Assembly: GCA_036365515.1 (NCBI GenBank)
Contig: CM070876.1
Coordinates: 128,781,894 to 128,845,893 of the forward strand
Source: Torymus aiolomorphi
Lineage: Eukaryota; Arthropoda; Insecta; Hymenoptera; Torymidae
Direction of reading: 5' to 3'
Length of the DNA stretch: 64,000 nt
The position numbers and the translations under genes were made by a program. This document shows, in pieces, positions 43,345 through 53,530 of the stretch. Position 1 is the first letter of the stretch. Every line of letters starts with the position of its first letter. Under the pieces are notes generated by a model. That model was not told where the DNA came from. It saw only the letters and a list, made by a program, of their open reading frames with translations, and made no database searches.

Positions 43345-46300
43345 CAAATAGGCGGGGGATGTGACTTCCACGCATATACGGGTGCGCGTCAGACGTGTAC
43401 ACAAGACAAAATAATTATTTATATAAATCCTTACCCCAACTAGGCGGGGGATGTCAGTTACGCGCGTACACGGGTGCGCGTTAGACGTGTATACATGGCA
43501 AAATAATTATTTAAATAATTCTTAACCCCAAGTAGACGGGGGATGCGAGTTCCACGCGTATACGGGAGCGCGTTAGACGTGTATACAAGGCAAAATAATT
43601 ATTTAAATAATTCTTATCCCCAAGTAGGCGGGGATGCCAGTTCCACGCGTATATCGGAGCACGTTAGACGTGTATACGAGGCAAAATAATTATTTATATA
43701 AATCCTTACCCCAAGTAGGCGGGGGATGTGACTTCCACGCATATACGGAGGCGCGTAGGACGTGTATACATGGCAAAATAATTATTTAAATAATTCTTAA
43801 CCCCAAGTAGGCGGGAGATGCGAGTACCACGTGTAGGCGGAAGCGCGTCAGACGATTATACAAGGCAAAATAATTATTTATATAATTCCTAGTATCAAGA
43901 AGGCGGGAGATGCGAGTTACACGCGTATATGGAAGCACGTCAGACGTATATACAAGACAAAATAATTATTTATATAAATCCTTACCCCAACTAGGCGGGG
44001 GATGTCAGTTTCAAGCGTATACGGGTACGCGTTAGACGTGTATACATGGCAAAATAATTATTTAAATAATTCTTAACCCCAAGTAGACGGGGGATGCGAG
44101 TTCCACGCGTACACGGGAGCACGTAAGATGTGTATACAAGGCAAAATAATTATTTATATAAATCCTTACCCCAAGTAGGCGGGGGATGTAACTTCCACGC
44201 ATATACGGGTGCGCGTAAGACGTGTATACATGGCAAAATAATGATTTATATAATTCCTAACCCCAAAAAAGGCGGGGGATGCGAGTTCCACGCGTATACG
44301 GGAGCGCGTCAGACGTGTATACAAGGCAAAATAATTAGTTATATAATTCCTAACCCCAAGCAGGCGGGGGATGCGAGTTCAACTCGTATACGGGAGTAAG
44401 TCAGACATGTGCATACAAGAGAAAATAATTATTTATATAGTTCCTAATCCCATGTAGGTTGGGGATACGAGATCAACGCTTATACGGGTACGCGTCAGAC
44501 GTGTATACATCGCAAAATAATTATTTAAATAATTCTTAACCCCAAGTAGACGGGGGATGCGAGTTCCACGCGTATACGGGAGCGCGTTAGACGTGTATAC
44601 AAGACAAAATAATTATTTAAATAATTCTTATCCCCAAGTAGACGGGGATGCCAGTTCCACGCATATATAGGAGCGCGTTAGACGTGTATACAAAACAAAA
44701 TGATTATTTATATAAATCCTTACCCCAAGTAGGCGGGGGAAGTGACTTCCACGCATATACGGGTGCGCGTTAGACGTATGTACATGGCAAAATAATTCTT
44801 AACCCCAAGTAGGCGGGGGATGCGAGTTCCACGCGTTTACGGGAGCGCGTTAGACGTGTATACAAGGCAAAATAATTATTTATATAATTCTTATCCCCAA
44901 GTAGGGGGGATGCCAGTTCAACGCGTATATCGGAGCACGTAAGACGTGTATACAAAGCAAAATAATGATTTATATAATTCCTAACCCCAAGTAGGCGGGA
45001 GATGCGAGTTCCACGCGTATATGGGAGCGCGTTAGACGTGTATACAAGGCATAATAATTATTTACATAAATCCTTACCACAACTAGGCGGGTGATGCCAG
45101 TTTCACGCGTATACGGGAGCGCGTCGTAAATAGGGCAAAATAATTATTTATATAATTCTCAACCCCAAGTAGGCGCAAGATGGGAGTTCGGCGCGTATAC
45201 GGGAGCGCGTTAGACGTGTATATAAGACAAAATAATTATTTAAATAATTCTTATCCCCAAGTAGACGGGGATGCCAGATCCACGCGTATATAGGAGCGCG
45301 TTAGACGTGTATACAAAACAAAATGATTATTTATATAAATCCTTACCCCAAGTAGGCGGGGGATGTGACTTCCACGCATATACGGGTGCGCGATAGACGT
45401 GTGTACATGGCAAAATAATTCTTAGCCCCAAGTAGGCGGGGGATGCGAGTTCCACGCGTTTACGGGAGCGCGTTAGACGTGTATACAAGGCAAAATAATT
45501 ATTTATATAATTCTTATCCCCAAGTAGGGGGGATGCCAGTTCAACGCGTATATCGGAGCACGTAAGACGTGTATACAAAGCAAAATAATGATTTATATAA
45601 TTCCTAACCCCAAGTAGGCGGGAGATGCGAGTTCCACGCGTATATGGGAGTGCGTTAGACGTGTATACAAGGCATAATAATTATTTACATAAATCCTTAC
45701 CACAACTAGGCGGGTGATGCCAGTTTCACGCGTATACGGGAGCGCGTCGTAAATAGGGCAAAATAATTATTTATATAATTCTTAACCCCAAGTAGGCGCA
45801 AGATGCGAGTTCGACGCGTATACGGGTGCGCATTAGACGTGTATACATGAAAAAATAATTATTTAAATAATTCTTTACCCCAAATAGGTGGGGCATGCGC
45901 GTTTCACGCGTATACGGGAGCGCGTTAGACGTGTATGCAAGGCATAATAATTATTTATATAAATCCTCCGACAACTAGGCGGGTGATGCCAGTTTCACGC
46001 GTATACGGGAGCGCGTCAGACGTGTAAACAAGGCAAAATAATTAGTTATATAATTCCTAACCCCAAGTAGGCGGGGGATGCGAGTTCCACTCGTATACGG
46101 GAGTAAGTCAGACGTGCGTAGAAGAGAAAATAATTATTTATATAGTTCCTAACCCCAAGTAGGCGGGGGATACGGGATCCACGCGTATACGGGTACGCGT
46201 TAGTCGTGTATACATGGCAAAATAATTATTTAAATCATTCTTAACCCCAAGTAGGCGGGGAATGCGAGTTCCACGCGTATACGAGCGCGCATCAGACGTG

Positions 46301-46345
46301 TATATATCGAATTCAAATAATTTTTAACCTCATGTAGGCGGGGAA
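43345..46345 (+). repeat. 92-bp satellite array, forward block, about 32 copies
   Basis: The unit reads CCCCAAGTAGGCGGGGGATG CGAGTTCCACGCGTATACGG GAGCGCGTTAGACGTGTATA CAAGGCAAAATAATTATTTA with TATAATTCCTAA. The mark GGCAAAATAATT recurs about every 92 bp from 43403. Apparent open frames arise from the repeat. Confidence 0.95.
44640..45800 (+). repeat. higher-order repeat of about 624 bp within the 92-bp array
   Basis: A block of about seven 92-bp units starting near 44640 is repeated almost exactly starting near 45264. Diagnostic variants (ACAAAATGATTATT at 44696 and 45320, the GTAGGGGGGATGCCAG variant, a truncated unit before AATTCTTAACC) recur in the same order. Confidence 0.85.
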
Positions 46346-46364
46346 TGCTCCCGTATTCGCGTGG

Positions 46365-47205
46365 AATAGGCACCTTGGAGTTAAGAATTATTTAAATAAT
46401 TATTTTGCCATGTATACACGTCTAACGCGCTCGCGTTAACGCGTGGAACTCGCATCCCCCGCCCACTTGGGGTTAGGAATTATATAAATAATTATATTGT
46501 CGTGTATACACGTCTGACGCGCTCCCGCATACCCGCGAAACTGGCATCTCCCGCCTACTTGGGGTTAGGAATTATGTAAATAAGTATTTTGCCTTGTATA
46601 CATGTCTATCGCGCTTCCGAATACCCGTGGAACTCGCATCCCCCGCCTTCTTGGGGTTAGGAATTATATAAATAAGTATTTTGACATGTATACACGTCTA
46701 ACGCACTCGTATACGCGTGGAAGTCACATCCCCCGGCTAGTTGGTGTTAGGAATTATATAAATAATTATTTTGTCTTGTATACACGTCTGACGCGCCCCC
46801 GTATACGTGTGAAACTGGCATCCCCCACCTACTTTGGGTTAAGAATTATTTAAATAATTATTTTGCCATGTATACACGTTTAACGCGCTGCCGTATACGC
46901 GTGAAACTGGCATCCCCCGCCTACTTTGGGTGAGGATTTAATAAATAATTAGTTTTCCTTGTACACACGTCTGAGTAGCTTGCGTATACCCGTGGAACTC
47001 ACATCCTCCGCCTTCATGAGGTTAGCAATTATATAGATAAGTATTTTGTCTTGTATACACGTCTGACGCGCTCCCGTATACGCGTGGATCTCGTATCCCC
47101 CGCCTACTTGGGGTTAGGAACTATATAAATAATTATTTTGCCTTGTATACACGTCGGACGCGCAGCCGTATGCGCGTGGAAGTCACTTCCCCCGCCTACT
47201 TGGAG
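46365..47205 (-). repeat. 92-bp satellite array, inverted block, about 9 copies
   Basis: The same unit in reverse complement (for example GGAACTCGCATCCCCCGCC and TTGGGGTTAGGAATTATAT). The switch point is at about 46345-46365, around ATGCTCCCGTATTCGCGTGG. Confidence 0.93.
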
Positions 47206-47214
47206 TTAAACTAA

Positions 47215-47781
47215 ACTTTTTGACAAATAAAATAGAAAACGCTGATTTTATTATCCTACGCAAAAAAGTGAAAGAATCCATTTAATCTTATGATAAGAAA
47301 GTATAATTTGTTACTCTTTATAAAGAGGGAAACGGAGATTTTGCTTTTTAGCAATAGAGTAAAAGTATCAAATTAACCTTTTGAACGAAAAGTATAACTT
47401 TTTACTCTTTATAAAGAGGAAAACGTAGACTTTACTCTTTGGCAATCGAGTAAAAGTGTGAATTTAATCTTTTGAACGGAGGATCTAATTTTTACTCTTT
47501 ATAAAGAGGAAAACGTACATTTTACTCTTTAGTAAAAGAGTAAAAGTATCTAATCATTCTTTTTACCGAAATGTATAACTTTTTACTCTTTATAAAGAGC
47601 AAAACGTAAACTTTACTCTTTCGCAAAAGTGTAAAAGTATGAATTTAATCTTTATAAAGTGTAAAATGACATTTTAACCCGCTTAATGGATAAAATCTGC
47701 ATTTTGCTCTTTTATAAAGTAGAAAATTGACGTTTTACACTTAACTTGTCCAATTTTTACTCTTTTGCGTTTAGAGTGTAC
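47215..47781 (-). repeat. right outer arm of fold-back element
   Basis: Reverse-complement match to 42602-43330 without the nested MITE. Confidence 0.85.
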
Positions 47782-48051
47782 ACCAACAGAAAAAAAAGGT
47801 AAATAAGCCAAATATAACTAACAATCAATTATAAGAGTAGATTCCTCGACATTCAAGACTTAACAGTGGTTCCGGTACGAATCGAACATTTTATAGTTCA
47901 CTAGATTATTTGAAATAAAAAATTTAAATCACTATTTTTCGGAACTTAACAGTGGTTCCGGTACACAGTTGAACGAAAGTTCGTTAGATCAGCTAAATCA
48001 AACTTTAAACGTTTTAAAGTAGATCAAATAAGCTCTTGAAAGACGAGGGAA
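47782..48051. other. no gene; short direct repeat
   Basis: CTTAACAGTGGTTCCGGTAC occurs twice, at about 47859 and 47944, 85 bp apart. It resembles a tRNA-complementary primer-binding phrase, but no LTR context is visible. Confidence 0.4.
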
Positions 48052-48171
48052 ATATTCTTATATAAAGTTGGTTAAATGTAGCCAATGGTAGGTTTTTGGT
48101 GTAGTTATAGAATTTGTAGCTAATGGCCGTACTACCAAGGTGTTTTTATAAGTAAAACAATTATTTACAAC

Positions 48172-48202
48172 GTTTCGGACATTTTATTACGTCCCTCTTC
48201 AG
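48172..48202 (-). ncRNA. hammerhead-like motif, Penelope minus copy
   Basis: On the minus strand CTGAAGA (48202-48196) is followed by one G, a GGAC...GTCC stem II with an AT-rich loop, and GAAAC (48176-48172). Penelope-like elements are known to carry minimal hammerhead ribozymes in their terminal repeats. Stem III is very short here. Confidence 0.6.
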
Positions 48203-48611
48203 GTTCTAAATACAACAATTATACAATTATTTTTTTTTTTACAATTCACAATAACTTAATTTCGCATTAATAAATAAAACTTACATTTAAAACGTATTGT
48301 CAGATTCTTTTACGGAAAGTAATCCGTTCGTCACTGCTTACAATTCGGATTTTTCGTCGTATTTATACAGATGTTACGCATATATGTGTGTGTATAAGAC
48401 GCGCGTAAAGTGGTGGGGATGCAATAGACGATTTTTCGAAGCGACACAGCGGGTGTGCTATCAGGAGAGTATGCCTAAGTAGAGGGGGACCCCAACCAAT
48501 GTTTCAAAATTTTGACAACGAGCAATCCTACGACAACGTGGGCGTGCGTGGTAACTCTACCTCAGCATGTTCTCCTGTTCTCCTTCACTTGCTGCTTTCA
48601 GTATTTTCCTC

Positions 48612-51147
48612 TTATAAGCACATAAATTGACAATTATTTATTAGAGTGGTATATTCTTTTGGTAAACTATTAATTTTGAATTGTTTATTCATATATCTTG
48701 ATTGTGTGTGTATGAATACAGCTTCCGAAAATAATCTTTTTCCTCTATTAATTTCTGTATCTAGAATTTCTACATTATTGAAATCTATTTTATGATTATT
48801 GTTTTTTGTGTGTAGATATAATGATGAATTATCGTCTTTCCTAGTGTATTTTTTAGAGTGTTCCTTAATTCGTACATTTAAACGTCTACCTGTCTGGCCA
48901 ACGTACGAAGCCTCACAATCTTCGCAATTAATTTTATAAACAACATTCGCTTTATCACAGATTTTAGTATTATCTTTACCTAATTTAATAATATTATTGA
49001 GTTTATTCTTGGTACTATATATGATATTTGTATTGTGTTGTTTAAACAAAATATTCATGGATCTTTCTAATTCTTTAACATATGGAAGTGTAATAAACAT
49101 TTTTTTATTTTTCTCATTGCATCGATTGTTATTACTATTTCTTAATTTATTTAGGCGTTTTTTTATAAAATTCTGATAATTCAGGTGGATAATTATTCTG
49201 TTTTAAAAGTTCCTTGATAAAATTTATATTTTTATTGTGAAAAGAGTTGTGTGATAATTTAAATGCTCTGTCAACTAAACTATAAATAATGGCAATTTTA
49301 TTACAAAGAGGATGTTGAGATAAATAATTTAAATATCTTCCGGAAAAAGTTTGTTTATGGTACCAATCTGTGATAATGCGTTGTTGATTATTGACAATAA
49401 TTTTAATGTCAAGAAAACTAATACAGTTATTAAGTGGTAGTTCAACAGTGAACTGTAAATTTTGGTCATAGGAATTAAACGTGTTTACAGTATGATCAAT
49501 CGTGTCTTTTTGTATACATAAAATAATATCGTCAACGTAACGGAAATAAAACAAAGGTTTCGTATTAAGATTATTTAACGCTTGAATTTCCAAATCTTCC
49601 ATGACAATGTCTGCCAAGATGGGGCTAATGGGATTACCCATAGCTGAACCGAAAATTTGTTGGTAAAATTTTCCATTAAATTGAAAAAAATTATTGTTAA
49701 GTATGTATTTTATTATATGTAAAAACTCGGTGCAATTCATATTAATTTTATTATATATCTGTGTCCATCTTTTTCTATTGCTTTATAAACTAAATAATCA
49801 GGAATATTGGTGAAAAGACTTACTACATCAAGGCTAATTATTACAAAATCAGATGGGATTTGGAAATTATCTATTTGTTCTCTTAGTTTAAAACTATTAT
49901 CTACATGTGAATTTGGTTGTTTTAGATTGTTTGATAAGAACTTCGTAAAGAATTTTGAGATGTTGTAAAGCGGTGAATTTATAGCCGAGATTATCGGTCT
50001 TATGGGAAAGCCATTCTTATGAATTTTTATCAATCCATATGCTTTTGCAATATTGGACTTTTGTAAAATAGAATCAAACTTTTTTCCCGTAAACGAGAAG
50101 TCAATCTTATTTAGCCATTTGATTAATTCATAAGTTCTTCTTTCTAAACCAGATAAAGGATTTGTTTTGACTAATTTATAATACTTTTTATCTTGAAAAA
50201 GGCTTTCAGTTTTTTCTATATAATCAGATTTTTTAATTATAACGGTAGCATTTCCCTTATCAGCTCTAGTGATAAGTAACTGTGAATTTCGCTTTATAAA
50301 TTCTTTTGTTTTCATTAAATCTGTTTTGAACTGTTTATCAAAATGATTTTCATTTGATAATTCTTTGTTGTAGTGTCTTTTTAATAGGTTGAGAAAAGTA
50401 CCCCTTAGTGTTTTAACAGTTTCATCATTATCATTATTATTTATGAACATCTCAAAATTCTTTATATATTGCAATGTTAGTGTGTTGTCAAAACGGTTAT
50501 TAAAATTAAATTTCTCTCCAAGTTTCAACACATCAATTACATATTTCGGGAGTTCAATGCCCGCGACATTCACACACCACTTTTCTTGTATATTTTCGCT
50601 CAGTTCAATAACCTGCGTGTTATGATTTTCGACATTGCTTTTATTCAAATTAACGTTATATCTATCTCTGTCTATATTACTATTATATTTTTTGTAATAG
50701 ATATCATTTAATTTTTTTGCTAATTTTTGTTTGAAAGGCACATTAATAAATTTAAGTTTTATATTATAATAATTAACAAAAAGAAAGACGATATCATTAT
50801 CGATGGTATGTTCCAAAGTTTTTTTCACTTTTGTAATATCTTTTTTTTATGCTAGCTAAACGTATGTATATGTCACTAATTTCTGTATTTAAAAGCTGTT
50901 TTTTGACTTTAGTTATTAAATTGTATTGTTTCATTTTACACTTGTTAGAATACATATGGTTTTTTGAAATATTTTGTGTAATGAAATCTAAGTGTTTTGG
51001 AAAAACGTCAAAATATTTACAACTTATAAGAAATTTTAATCTCTCCCGATAACAACTTTCTTTACGTAATATATTACAAAGTTTTTGGAAAATCTTTTTT
51101 ATCTCTAAATTAAACACTTTATACATTAAATATAAGATTAAATTCAC
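48612..51147 (-). pseudogene. Penelope-like RT with GIY-YIG endonuclease, long copy
   Basis: Four overlapping minus frames represent one gene. 51147-50797 is the basic N-terminal region. 50828-49737 holds the N-terminal RT part (TRADKGNATVIIKK, AYGLIKIHKNGFPIRPI, FVIISLDVVSLFTNIP). 49740-49147 has the RT core (GSAMGNPISPILADIVMEDLE and the catalytic YVDD at 49540-49529). 49100-48612 is the GIY-YIG endonuclease (VVYKINCEDCEASYVGQTGRRLNVRI, then a catalytic Glu in FSEAVF). Breaks are an indel in a T8 run near 50820, one near 49775, and a 2-bp deletion near 49165. The plus copy is intact at the last of these. The protein would nick target DNA and prime reverse transcription there. Confidence 0.9.
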
Positions 51148-51196
51148 TTTAATATCTATGCGTGTTCTTAGATAGTGCGCTAATAATTCCTTTTTG

Positions 51197-52125
51197 ACGT
51201 TGACGATATTATTTTATGTATACAAAAAGACACGATTGATCATACTGTAAACACGTTTAATTCCTATGACCAAAATTTACAGTTCACTGTTGAACTACCA
51301 CTTAATAACTGTATTAGTTTTCTTGACATTAAAATTATTGTCAATAATCAACAACGCATTATCACAGATTGGTACCATAAACAAACTTTTTCCGGAAGAT
51401 ATTTAAATTATTTATCTCAACATCCTCTTTGTAATAAAATTGCCATTATTTATAGTTTAGTTGACAGAGCATTTAAATTATCACACAACTCTTTTCACAA
51501 TAAAAATATAAATTTTATCAAGGAACTTTTAAAACAGAATAATTATCCACCTGAATTATCAGAATTTCATATAAAAAAACGCCTAAATAAATTAAGAAAT
51601 AGTAATAACAATCGATGCAATGAGAAAAATAAAAAAATGTTTATTACACTTCCATATGTTAAAGAATTAGAAAGATCCATGAATATTTTGTTTAAACAAC
51701 ACAATACAAATATCATATATAGTACCAAGAATAAACTCAATAATATTATTAAATTAGGTAAAGATAATACTAAAATCTGTGATAAAGCGAATGTTGTTTA
51801 TAAAATTAATTGCGAAGATTGTGAGGCTTCGTACGTTGGCTAGACAGGTAGACGTTTAAATGTACGAATTAAGGAACACTCTAAAAAATACACTAGGAAA
51901 GACGATAATTCATCATTATATCTACACACAAAAAACAATAATCATAAAATAGATTTCAATAATGTAGAAATTCTAGATACAGAAATTAATAGAGGAAAAA
52001 GATTATTTTCGGAAGCTGTATTCATACACACACAATCAAGATATATGAATAAACAATTCGAAATTAATAGTTTACCAAAAGAATATACCACTCTAATAAA
52101 TAATTGTCAATTTATGTGCTTATAA
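51197..52125 (+). pseudogene. Penelope-like RT/GIY-YIG, truncated second copy
   Basis: It begins inside the RT active site (VDDIILCI near 51201) and reads through RT end and endonuclease to the stop at about 52123. It is almost identical to the minus copy. It has no frameshift at the position of the 2-bp deletion in the minus copy, but TAG at 51841-51843 replaces a Gln codon in the GIY-YIG motif (after SYVG). A Lys to Glu difference lies near 52058. 5' truncation plus inversion is common when priming fails in this class. Confidence 0.88.
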
Positions 52126-52534
52126 GAGGAAAATACTGAAAGCAGCAAGTGAAGGAGAACAGGAGAACATGCTGAGGTAGAGTTACCACGCACGCCCACG
52201 TTGTCGTAGGATTGCTCGTTGTCAAAATTTTGAAACATTGGTTGGGGTCCCCCTCTACTTAGGCATACTCTCCTGATAGCACACCCGCTGTGTCGCTTCG
52301 AAAAATCGTCTATTGCATCCCCACCACTTTACGCGCGTCTTATACACACACATATATGCGTAACATCTGTATAAATACGACGAAAAATCCGAATTGTAAG
52401 CAGTGACGAACGGATTACTTTCCGTAAAAGAATCTGACAATACGTTTTAAATGTAAGTTTTATTTATTAATGCGAAATTAAGTTATTGTGAATTGTAAAA
52501 AAAAAAATAATTGTATAATTGTTGTATTTAGAAC

Positions 52535-52565
52535 CTGAAGAGGGACGTAATAAAATGCCCGAAAC
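52535..52565 (+). ncRNA. hammerhead-like motif, Penelope plus copy
   Basis: CTGAAGA at 52535-52541, stem II GGG (52542-52544) with CCC (52558-52560), and GAAAC at 52561-52565. It differs from the other copy at one stem base (GCCC for GTCC). In this copy GGG pairs directly next to the core. Confidence 0.6.
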
Positions 52566-52643
52566 GTTGTAAATAATTGTTTTACTTATAAAAACACCTT
52601 GGTAGTACGGCCATTAGCTACAAATTCTATATTCTTATATAAA

Positions 52644-53530
52644 CTAACATAAAATAAGTCCGAACTTCACATTTTGCAGTAAGTAGTTGGGGCCATTCAT
52701 TATAGCATGAATTACCAAAACTACTTAAAATAAATGCGTACGGCTCGTCGAGTTATTAACAAGTATTCAACAAATGATAAATACGGAAATAAGAATAATT
52801 TCTACAAAACAAATGACATTTTTCAAAAATATATTACGCAAAATACAAATACAGTCTAACACAGATTAGAAAATTGAAAATATATATTACAATACAAATA
52901 AAAATATTACAAACGAAAAAAGATACGACACTATAAGGAGTAATAAAACAAAGAAGTAAGAAAACAATTTTTAACAACAATTATAGAATAAATTATAATT
53001 GAAATAGCAAGTGAGAGCATAATCCACATAGTGAAATCAAAATATATATATAAAAAAAATATATGTATATATACAAATAAAGAAATTGAAAAAATTAATA
53101 ATAAATGAATTTAAGGGGAAAATAAATCAAACATAGGAAAATAATACAATATATAAACAAGAAGAGTATAATAACTAATTACACCTCCATATTCAGGAAT
53201 GATTATACAATGATTCAAAAATACATTACGTGAAAAATAAGAATTAACTTAATAGACAACCAAAAATCAAGAAATCGTATAAAAACATTTGTTTTATGAA
53301 TAAATAATCATTTGCAGAAACAGGTATTGCATCTTAAAATAAATGATAAAAACATTGAAATATTAAGAAATAAAAATCTAAATAATCAAGAGATAGAAGT
53401 ATCAAATAAATAAATAAACTCTTAAGCGAACAATTGCAAAGAAAAATTACACAAAGAATAGTTAAACTTATGATATTAATATATTTAACTAGATATATTA
53501 AGTATAGTATAAACAAAGTAGTAATATGTC
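52644..53530. other. AT-rich 5' region of Ty3/gypsy copy A
   Basis: The part from about 52846 matches the reverse complement of the window end (63310-64000), so it belongs to the inverted retroelement pair: leader or LTR. No LTR boundary could be fixed. No coding frame. Confidence 0.5.

Larger units (their letters stand above)
42602..47781. mobile_element. giant fold-back element with satellite arms
   Basis: The left end ACACTCTAAACGCAAAAGAG (42602) and the right end CTCTTTTGCGTTTAGAGTGT (to about 47781) are inverted. The outer arms (42602-43330 and 47215-47781) are built from TTTACTCTTTATAAAGAGTA-like units. Inside is a 3.9-kb array of a 92-bp repeat that runs forward to about 46345 and inverted from about 46365. 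No transposase is present. Long inverted ends made of tandem repeats are characteristic of Foldback/Galileo-like elements; the superfamily is not established here. Confidence 0.75.
48052..52643. mobile_element. Penelope-like element, head-to-head double copy with 15-bp target duplication
   Basis: ATATTCTTATATAAA flanks both sides (48052-48066 and 52629-52643). Between them lies a long minus-strand copy (coding about 51147 to 48612) and a plus-strand copy truncated to its 3' third (about 51197-52628). The two share a nearly identical 1.4-kb inverted sequence, including both 3' non-coding ends. The minus copy has an extra about 40 bp at its outer end (48067-48105). One target duplication around the whole unit implies a single integration event, and inverted or partial copies are typical of Penelope-like elements. 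Confidence 0.88.

Noticed and set aside
44130..46853. Short open frames with a repeating YTRLT peptide
   Set aside because: Translation of the 92-bp satellite; no start context or independent support.
43345..47205. Regularly spaced repeats resembling a CRISPR array
   Set aside because: The whole 92-bp unit is conserved with no unique spacers, the block inverts, and the DNA is eukaryotic; it is a satellite.
47850..47970. Primer-binding site of an LTR element (TGGTTCCGGTAC twice)
   Set aside because: No LTR end or internal coding adjoins either copy, so only a direct repeat is claimed.
50389..50625. Plus-strand frames inside the Penelope region
   Set aside because: They are antisense shadows of the RT coding frame.
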